Below, in pieces: positions 58,463 to 64,000 of a stretch of 64,000 nucleotides of DNA. The stretch covers positions 558,001 through 622,000 of the forward strand of contig NC_014484.1 in assembly GCF_000147075.1 (NCBI RefSeq), read 5' to 3'. The notes below the pieces were generated by a model. The model did no database searches, had not been told where the DNA came from, and saw only the letters and a program-made list of their open reading frames with translations. Position 1 is the stretch's first letter. Every line of letters begins with the position of its first letter. A program made the position numbers and the translations under genes. Origin of the DNA: Spirochaeta thermophila DSM 6192 (GTDB taxonomy: Bacteria > Spirochaetota > Spirochaetia > Winmispirales > Winmispiraceae).

Positions 58463-60382
58463 ATGAGACGCTATCTTCCGTACCTTGCCCCCCTCATGCT
58501 CGTACTTATGCTGCTTATAGCATGTGAAGGGGGGATCGTCAACCTGAGTGGAGACCTGGTCTCCCGTGCCGCCTTTGAGAGTGGGTGCGACTATGTGGAC
58601 GCCGACACTGCTCGGATCTGGCTCACTGCTGCGGATGCAGGATGGGCCGACGTCCATTACAAGGTGAACGGTGGAGGACAGCTCAACGTCCGCATGAACC
58701 GGGATGGCACCTACTTCTGGTACGAGGTGAATGGGCTCTCCGAGGGTGATGTGATCGACTACTGGTTCACCATCGGGTTCAACGCGGGTGCGCAGGATAC
58801 GGGGTGGTACTCCTACACGCACACCGCGGGTGGGAGCACTCCCACACCCACGCCCACGCCTGCGGGGAGCACCACGTTTGTGATCGAGGCCGAGGACTAT
58901 GCGGCGATGAGCGGGGTGCAGACGGAGTCGTGTGTTGAGGGCGGGCTCAACGTGGGCTGGATCGATGCGGGTGATTGGATGGCGTATGCGAGCCGGTACT
59001 TCGAGGGAGGGGAGTACCTCATCGAGTACCGCGTGGCGAGCCTCAACGGGGGAGGCCAGCTGAGCGCCGATCTGGATGCGGGGTCGATCGTGCTTGGGTC
59101 GGTGAGCATCCCCTCGACGGGTGGGTGGCAGAACTGGACCACGGTGTCCCACACAGTGACGATTCCTGCGGGGAACCATGCCTTTGGGATCTATGCGGTC
59201 TCCGGAGGGTGGAACATCAACTGGATCCGGTTCACCTACCTGGGTGGTAGCGGAAGCACCCCTACACCCACGCCATCATCGTCTCCTTCGTTTATACCTC
59301 TTTCTCCTGGGATGGAACTGACGATACAGTTCCTCAACAAGACAGGTGGCCGTGTAGATGACAGTCGAATCTATGCAGCAATCATTGGACGGGATGGGGG
59401 GAATAGATGGTGTTATCTTACCCCCGAGGGAACTGCCAAGGTGATTGAAGCAGGAGATACGAGTGACCAGTGGTTCTTCAGATTGGATACTATCGCTGGT
59501 TTTCAGGTGCCACCGGTCTTTACCTCGGCAAGGCTTTACATGAGTATGGATTCTCCACTGGTCATGAGTGCTGTGGTCGATGCGACAGGAAGTGTGGGGA
59601 TTGTACAGCCCGATCTTGGTAATCCGTCTGATCCGAATCAAGAAATCATCTTCGATTGGGCGGAGTTCACCGTGCATAGTGGCACGTTTTGGGGCAATAC
59701 CACCCAGGTCGATCAGTTCGGTTTCCCGTATACGCTTGCGGTGTATTCCGATGGGGGGACACTCGTCAAGAAAGTGGGAATCGATCGTCCAAGGGATGAG
59801 GTCTTTTCCCTCTTCGATAGCTACGTGCCTTCTGAGTTCAGGAGCCTGAATCACTATCCTTACCGAATCCTTGCACCTGCGAAGGAAAGTTTCGGGGAAG
59901 GGAAACCCAACGCCTCATACTTCGACGCATATGTGGATACGGTGTGGAATCAGTATAGGAATCAGACGCTTACCATAACGCACCCATTAGGAACCTTCCA
60001 GGGAAGAGTCCTTTCGGATCACAGAATGGAGTTTACTCGTTTGGAGGATGGTCAGAAGTTCTACATTCAGAGACGACCGAACGATACCGAGATACTTGAG
60101 GGTTCTGGGGTGCTCGCTTCCGGCAATACGGTTGAGCTCGCATTGGAAGCGTGGATATGTGCTGCATTCAATCGTCACGTGGTTCACTATCCGGATTCTT
60201 CCTATTGGAATGATCCCGCCTACTACTATCTGGACTCGCCCGCCAATTGGTACGCTGCCTTCTGGCATGAGATAAGTCTGGGAGGGCTTGCATATGGGTT
60301 CTGCTACGATGACGTGAACGATCAGAGCACACTTATCGAGGCCCCGAACGTGAGGGCTGTGGTGATAGAGCTGTATTGGTAG
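58463..60382 (+). CDS. Secreted CBM-CBM6-GH64 beta-1,3-glucanase lipoprotein
   Basis: This 639-residue protein probably cleaves beta-1,3-glucan (curdlan, laminarin, yeast wall) at the cell surface. A lipobox (LLIAC, Cys21) implies a lipid anchor. Residues about 35-120 (VHYKVNGGGQLNVRMN) resemble CBM56. After a Thr-Pro linker (about 125-135) comes a CBM6 (about 137-265, GDWMAYASRYFEGGEY). A second Thr-Pro linker leads to a GH64 thaumatin-like catalytic domain (about 276-639), with catalytic Glu401 (DWAEFT) and Asp417 (TTQVDQFGFP). The 16-residue gap matches the characterised laminaripentaose-producing enzyme. GAAGGAG precedes the ATG. The catalytic half is visibly lower in GC than the CBM half. 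Confidence 0.9.
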   Translation: MRRYLPYLAPLMLVLMLLIACEGGIVNLSGDLVSRAAFESGCDYVDADTARIWLTAADAGWADVHYKVNGGGQLNVRMNRDGTYFWYEVNGLSEGDVIDYWFTIGFNAGAQDTGWYSYTHTAGGSTPTPTPTPAGSTTFVIEAEDYAAMSGVQTESCVEGGLNVGWIDAGDWMAYASRYFEGGEYLIEYRVASLNGGGQLSADLDAGSIVLGSVSIPSTGGWQNWTTVSHTVTIPAGNHAFGIYAVSGGWNINWIRFTYLGGSGSTPTPTPSSSPSFIPLSPGMELTIQFLNKTGGRVDDSRIYAAIIGRDGGNRWCYLTPEGTAKVIEAGDTSDQWFFRLDTIAGFQVPPVFTSARLYMSMDSPLVMSAVVDATGSVGIVQPDLGNPSDPNQEIIFDWAEFTVHSGTFWGNTTQVDQFGFPYTLAVYSDGGTLVKKVGIDRPRDEVFSLFDSYVPSEFRSLNHYPYRILAPAKESFGEGKPNASYFDAYVDTVWNQYRNQTLTITHPLGTFQGRVLSDHRMEFTRLEDGQKFYIQRRPNDTEILEGSGVLASGNTVELALEAWICAAFNRHVVHYPDSSYWNDPAYYYLDSPANWYAAFWHEISLGGLAYGFCYDDVNDQSTLIEAPNVRAVVIELYW

Positions 60383-60431
60383 GTAGATTGAGGGTGGATC
60401 CGGGCCTGCTTCGATACTTGGGTTTTTGGTA

Positions 60432-60461
60432 AGGAGAGGCAATGGTGCCTCTCCTTTTTTT
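60432..60461 (+). terminator. Terminator after the GH64 gene
   Basis: AGGAGAGGCA (60432-60441), loop ATGG and TGCCTCTCCT (60446-60455) run into a T7 tract. It faces the convergent phoR gene. Confidence 0.93.
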
Positions 60462-60535
60462 ACGGGGGACGAGTTGAAGATGCTGGTGTTCAGAGAGATA
60501 TCGACCTTCGCACGGGTGCGCAGCTGAAGAACGAC

Positions 60536-61927
60536 TCACCCCGGGAGGCGTATGGTGAAGGTGGTGCCGTGCCCGGGGGTGCTGTGCACGTCGATGGTAC
60601 CTTTGTGTGCCTGGACGATGTGCTTGACGATGGAGAGGCCGAGGCCGGTGCCGCCGGTGGCGCGCGATCTGGAGGTGTCCACCCGGTAGAATCGTTCGAA
60701 GATGCGGGGGAGGGCCTCGGGTGGGATGCCGGGGCCGCGGTCCTCCACCTGGATGAGGACGGATGAGCCGGTGCTTCTCCACCGTACCACCACGGGGGTG
60801 CCGGGTGGGGTGTGGGTGAGGGCGTTGTGGATGAGATTGTAGAGGGCCTGGACCATGAGGCCGGGGTTGAGGGGGAGCGCGAGGTCCTCCGGGCCTTCGA
60901 GGGTGAGGGGATGGGTCTCGCCTCTGGCTTGCCGTACGAGCTCCACGGCCCTCCGGATGAGTGGGGCGAGGGGTGCGCGTTCGAGGGGTACGGGGGCCTC
61001 CGCCTGCTCGATGCGGGAGAGGAGCAGGAGGTCTTCGATGATCTGGTGGAGGCGGTGGGTGTGTGAGAGGGCGGTCTCGAGGAAGCGCGTGCGGGTGGCC
61101 TCGTCGTCCGGGGGGAGGTCTTTGAGGGTCTCGAGGTAGCCGAGGACGGTGGTGATGGGGGTCTTGAGTTCGTGGGAGACGCTGGAGACGAAGTCGCGGC
61201 GGATCTGCTCGAGCCGTTCGAGGCGGGTGATGTCGCTCGCCACGAGGAGGAGGCGCTCCGAGGGGGAGGGGGGGAGGGGGATGAGGTGGAGTCGGATGGT
61301 TCTGGAGGAGGGGGGTGGGGTGGTGAGGGTGTGGGTGAGGGGGGTGCCTGAGGAGAGGGTCCTGTGGATGTGCTCGAGGAGGGAGGTGGAGCGGAGGAAT
61401 TGGGGGAGGGGTTTCAGGCGGTGCTCGGGGGGGAGGGAGAGGATCTCGAGGGCGCGTGGGTTGGCGTAGGTGATGCGGAGGCGGCCGTCCGTGACCACGA
61501 TCCCCTCTTCCATGTGGGTGAGCACGGTGTGGTAGAGGTGGCTCTCGGCGGTGAGGTCTTGGAGGCGGGTGTGGGTCTGGCCGAGGGTGTGGAGCAGGGC
61601 CTCCTCGAGGGGCTGAAGGGCCCGGGAGAAGGGGTTGGTGAGGGTTCTGGTGTGGGGGAGGAGGGGGGGAGGGGTGGTGAGGAGGCGGCGCTTGAGGGTG
61701 CGGAGGGTGCGGCGGAGGTGGAGGGCGTGGTGGAGGAGGAGGGAGGCGATGAGGAGGGTCTGGAGGAGGAGGGCGAGGAGGGGTGGGGTGAGGGGAAGCG
61801 CGAGGGGGAGGAGCGAGAGGGCGAGGATGGGGAGGAGGGGGAGGAGGAGGCGGACCGGCCAGAGCGGGTCAGACCGGCTGGAGGCGGTAGCCGACTCCCC
61901 GGACGGTCTGGATGTAGTCTCGTGCAT
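60536..61927 (-). CDS. phoR: Phosphate sensor histidine kinase PhoR
   Basis: This 463-residue kinase has two membrane segments in a Leu/Pro-rich stretch (about 27-66), a PAS domain (about 130-235), a HisKA domain with phosphoacceptor His252 in SVSHELKTP, and a HATPase domain (N box NLIHNALTH, G1 DRGPGIPP, G2 GGTGLGLSI). No large periplasmic domain is present, as in PhoR. The only suitable start, ATG 61927 with AGGAAG upstream, overlaps phoB by 59 bases. Codon use is strikingly C-rich (Leu CTC, Pro, Thr, His). Identity as PhoR rests on the phoU-phoB context. Confidence 0.92.
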   Translation of the reverse strand: MHETTSRPSGESATASSRSDPLWPVRLLLPLLPILALSLLPLALPLTPPLLALLLQTLLIASLLLHHALHLRRTLRTLKRRLLTTPPPLLPHTRTLTNPFSRALQPLEEALLHTLGQTHTRLQDLTAESHLYHTVLTHMEEGIVVTDGRLRITYANPRALEILSLPPEHRLKPLPQFLRSTSLLEHIHRTLSSGTPLTHTLTTPPPSSRTIRLHLIPLPPSPSERLLLVASDITRLERLEQIRRDFVSSVSHELKTPITTVLGYLETLKDLPPDDEATRTRFLETALSHTHRLHQIIEDLLLLSRIEQAEAPVPLERAPLAPLIRRAVELVRQARGETHPLTLEGPEDLALPLNPGLMVQALYNLIHNALTHTPPGTPVVVRWRSTGSSVLIQVEDRGPGIPPEALPRIFERFYRVDTSRSRATGGTGLGLSIVKHIVQAHKGTIDVHSTPGHGTTFTIRLPG

Positions 61928-62549
61928 CGCCGAGCTTCTTCCTTATGCTGAGGATCTGGACGTCCACGGCGCGTTCCGTGACCGGGTAGTCCTCGCCCTT
62001 CACCGCGTCGATGATCTGCTGCCTGGAGAAGACCCACCCGGGGTTCCGGGCGAGGAAGCTGAGTATGGCGAACTCCGTGGCCGAGAGGATGATCTCTCGT
62101 CCCCGTACGCGGACGGAATAACGATGAGGGTCTATGACGAGCTCGCCCACCACGATGGGTTCGTCGCTCCTTCCTTCCGGGGGGCGGGTGCGTTTGAGCA
62201 CGGCCTTGAGGCGGGCGAGGAGTATGCGGGGGCTGAAGGGTTTGGTGATGTAGTCGTCGGCCCCGAGCTCCAGGCCCACCACCACGTCGGTCTCCTCGCT
62301 CTTTGCGGTGAGCATGAGGATGGGGATGTGGGAGGTCCTGTCCTGCTGCCTGAGGAGCCTGCACACCTCGAGCCCGCTCATACCGGGAAGCATGAGGTCG
62401 AGGATGATGGCGTCGGGAAGCAGGTTCCGTGCCTTCTCGAGCGCGTCCCTCCCCTCCCCTGTGCTCACCACGTCGTAGCCCTCCCGTTCGAGGTGGAAGC
62501 GGACGAGCTCCACGATGTCGGGTTCGTCGTCGACCACCAGGATGGTCAT
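61869..62549 (-). CDS. phoB: Phosphate response regulator PhoB
   Basis: PhoB activates pst and pho genes when phosphorylated by PhoR. The 226 residues show a receiver domain with VVDDEPD at the start, phosphoacceptor Asp51 and the LTAK switch, then an OmpR-type winged helix (about 130-226) ending TVRGVGYRLQPV. TAGGAGG precedes the ATG at 62549. It lies 8 bases after phoU. Confidence 0.95.
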   Translation of the reverse strand: MTILVVDDEPDIVELVRFHLEREGYDVVSTGEGRDALEKARNLLPDAIILDLMLPGMSGLEVCRLLRQQDRTSHIPILMLTAKSEETDVVVGLELGADDYITKPFSPRILLARLKAVLKRTRPPEGRSDEPIVVGELVIDPHRYSVRVRGREIILSATEFAILSFLARNPGWVFSRQQIIDAVKGEDYPVTERAVDVQILSIRKKLGDARDYIQTVRGVGYRLQPV

Positions 62550-62557
62550 GGGGCCTC

Positions 62558-63211
62558 CTACTGGTTGAGCTCTTCGTGGACTCCCGTGGTGCTGAAGACG
62601 ACCCACTCGCAGATGTTGGTGACGTGGTCACCGAGGCGTTCGAGGAACCGATTGAGGAAGAGGAGCGAGGTGAAGTCCTCGGGTTGGTCGGGGTGTTCCT
62701 TGATGAGCCGGAAGAGGTGCTGGAGTATCTGGCCGTGCATCTCATCGATGCGGCTGTCGCGTGAGGCCACCTCCCTGGCCTTCTCTGCGTCGCGTTCGAT
62801 GTAAGCGGTGAGGGCGTCGTGGAACATGGAGATGCCCTCTTCCGCCATGGAGAAGAACTGGGAGAGGTCTCTGAGCACCTCGCGGTTCCTGAGCCGCATG
62901 AGGGCCTTGGCGAAGTGGACGGCGTGGTCCCCGATGCGCTCTATGTTGGCGATGATCTTGAAGGAGGTGAGGATCTCCCTGAGGTCGCCTGCCACCGGGT
63001 GTTCGGTGGCGAGGATCTCGGCACAGCGGTGCTCGAGGGTGTGCTGGAGCCGGTTGATCTCCTCTTCGTCTTCGAAGACCTCCTGCGCGAGGTCCGTGTT
63101 CTGCTCCTTGAGGGCCCTGTAGGCCTTGTGGAGGGTCTCTTCCACGAGGATGCCCATGGAGAAGATGTTGTTCCTGAGGTCGGTAATCTCGTCTTCGAGA
63201 TGGTGTCTCAT
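62558..63211 (-). CDS. phoU: Phosphate signalling regulator PhoU
   Basis: PhoU couples PstB and PhoR and represses the Pho response when phosphate is plentiful. The 217 residues form two repeated three-helix bundles, each with the metal-binding ExxxD type motif (IANIERIGDHAVHFAK near 88; FLERLGDHVTNICEW near 190). AAAGGAG precedes the ATG at 63211. It is the first gene of phoU-phoB-phoR and far from pstB. Confidence 0.96.
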   Translation of the reverse strand: MRHHLEDEITDLRNNIFSMGILVEETLHKAYRALKEQNTDLAQEVFEDEEEINRLQHTLEHRCAEILATEHPVAGDLREILTSFKIIANIERIGDHAVHFAKALMRLRNREVLRDLSQFFSMAEEGISMFHDALTAYIERDAEKAREVASRDSRIDEMHGQILQHLFRLIKEHPDQPEDFTSLLFLNRFLERLGDHVTNICEWVVFSTTGVHEELNQ

Positions 63212-63231
63212 CACATGCTCCTTTTCGAGAT

Positions 63232-63283
63232 AGTATAAAGAGTCTGTGAGGAATCGGTAAGGGGGATGTGAGAAGATGGTAAA
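63232..63283 (-). promoter_or_regulatory. Pho box and promoter of phoU-phoB-phoR
   Basis: Read on the minus strand, TTTACCA, CTCACAT, CTTACCG and CTCACAG start exactly 11 bases apart (plus-strand positions 63277-63283, 63266-63272, 63255-63261 and 63244-63250). TATACT (63237-63232) follows the last repeat after 6 bases and no -35 is seen. The arrangement fits an activator-type PhoB promoter and therefore autoregulation. Confidence 0.65.
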
Positions 63284-63295
63284 GTGTCCTTCCGG

Positions 63296-64000
63296 CTATG
63301 GCCTTAAGGGGAGTTGGCTCTGGAACCAGTTCTTGAGGGCCACGATACGGTTGTAGAAGCTCGCGTAGCGCTTCTCCATGCCGAAGAAGCGGATGGTGCG
63401 GACGCCGCAGATGCCGTAGAACATGAGCTCCTCCCCGCGGGGCACGATCACGAGGTGGGTGCGGAGGCCGCCGGGCGAGACGAGGGGGATGAGGCCCATG
63501 TAGGCGAGGGTGTCCAGGTTCTCCATGGAGAGGAGGATGAACGAGCCTTCCACCCGGTAGGTGATCCGGTAGAGGTTTTTCCCGAAGCTGGAGTCGTCCT
63601 GGAAGATGGTGATGGAGACGGGCTCGTGCGGGAGTTCGGTGAAGGTGAGGTCGGGGACCGGCTCCCGCGCTTCGGGCGAGGCGATGCGGTAGGCGTCGTG
63701 GAACATGGTGCGCATCCTGCCCCTGCTGGCCGAGTAGTACTGGATGCCCTTCATGGTGCTCACCCGGTGGAGTATGTTGTAGAGGTCGAGTATGGGATCG
63801 GAGCCTTCGCGGAGAGAGGACGGCATGGGGAGGCGGAAGAGGGATTCCACGCCGATGGTGGGGGAGAGGTCCTCCAGGTCGGTGCGGATGAGCGGGGAGA
63901 GGGGGCCGTGGTAGAGGATGCGCTCGGGTGTGCCGTCGAAGTAGATGGTGAGCTCACCGGTGGTCTCGAGGGTCTCTTCCTGCTGAGGGGAGAGAGGGAA
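63296..64000 (-). CDS. Protein of unknown function, 5' end outside the window
   Basis: The last 234 codons are present and the frame is open to the right edge. I see no signal or membrane segment in this part. Conserved-looking blocks are DLYNILHRVSTMKGIQYYSA, MFHDAYRIASP, SIIFQDDSSFGKNLYRI-like segments and FFGMEKRYASFYNRIVALKN near the end. It may belong to a spirochaetal domain-of-unknown-function family (DUF6675 is my tentative recollection). It ends just upstream of the phoU Pho box and is not part of that operon. Confidence 0.7.
   Translation of the reverse strand, partial: FPLSPQQEETLETTGELTIYFDGTPERILYHGPLSPLIRTDLEDLSPTIGVESLFRLPMPSSLREGSDPILDLYNILHRVSTMKGIQYYSASRGRMRTMFHDAYRIASPEAREPVPDLTFTELPHEPVSITIFQDDSSFGKNLYRITYRVEGSFILLSMENLDTLAYMGLIPLVSPGGLRTHLVIVPRGEELMFYGICGVRTIRFFGMEKRYASFYNRIVALKNWFQSQLPLRP

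Noticed and set aside
57979-60460. Mobile element carrying the glucanase gene
   Set aside because: No transposase, integrase, terminal inverted repeats or target duplications were seen around the region; transfer is argued only from composition.

Overview
The window reads as chromosomal DNA of a free-living, probably thermophilic, GC-rich spirochaete. It resembles Spirochaeta (Winmispira) thermophila, although the species is an inference. Signs are the gene content (xylan/acetyl-ester and beta-1,3-glucan hydrolysis, anaerobe-type oxygen defence), Asn at the RpoB rifampicin position that is typical of spirochaetes, and a G-rich plus strand. No rRNA, transposase, phage or CRISPR was seen.

Layout. 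1-6.2 kb: edge of a PHP-domain gene, a small unknown protein, two PAS/GGDEF/EAL proteins with altered GGDEF motifs around a very G-rich unknown frame, and a TIGR02757-family gene. 6.2-10.1 kb: rubrerythrin, rubredoxin and a flavo-diiron protein (an oxygen/peroxide/NO reduction set), with a thioredoxin-type arsenate reductase, a CE7 acetyl esterase and a CAU tRNA. 10.2-17.7 kb: asnS, an orphan NMT1-like binding protein, gpmI, two tandem paralogous secreted proteins and pgl.

17.8-44.8 kb is the information-processing core, all on the plus strand: tRNA-Thr, rpmG, tRNA-Trp, secE, nusG, rplKAJL, rpoBC, rpsLG, tuf, then the merged S10-spc-alpha cluster from rpsJ to rplQ. Genes sit 0-20 bases apart, with hairpins at rplJ/rplL, rplL/rpoB and tuf/rpsJ and clear TTGACA promoters before tRNA-Thr, rpsL and tuf. 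fusA is absent between rpsG and tuf, and adk/map/infA are absent between secY and rpmJ.

44.9-53.7 kb: a translationally coupled set starts with a two-TM sensor-like protein holding 17 perfect hexapeptide repeats of an acidic type. It is followed by a methyltransferase, RNase HI and a ComM-type AAA protein, then an HtrA protease, uvrB and an SH3 lipoprotein.

53.7-64 kb: the phosphate module. pstSCAB lies on plus and phoU-phoB-phoR on minus, each behind ~11-bp-period direct repeats that look like a variant Pho box. Between the two halves sit a VOC protein and a secreted CBM-CBM6-GH64 beta-1,3-glucanase with a LacI-type operator. Its catalytic half has lower GC than its binding half. A spirochaetal protein of unknown function runs off the right edge.
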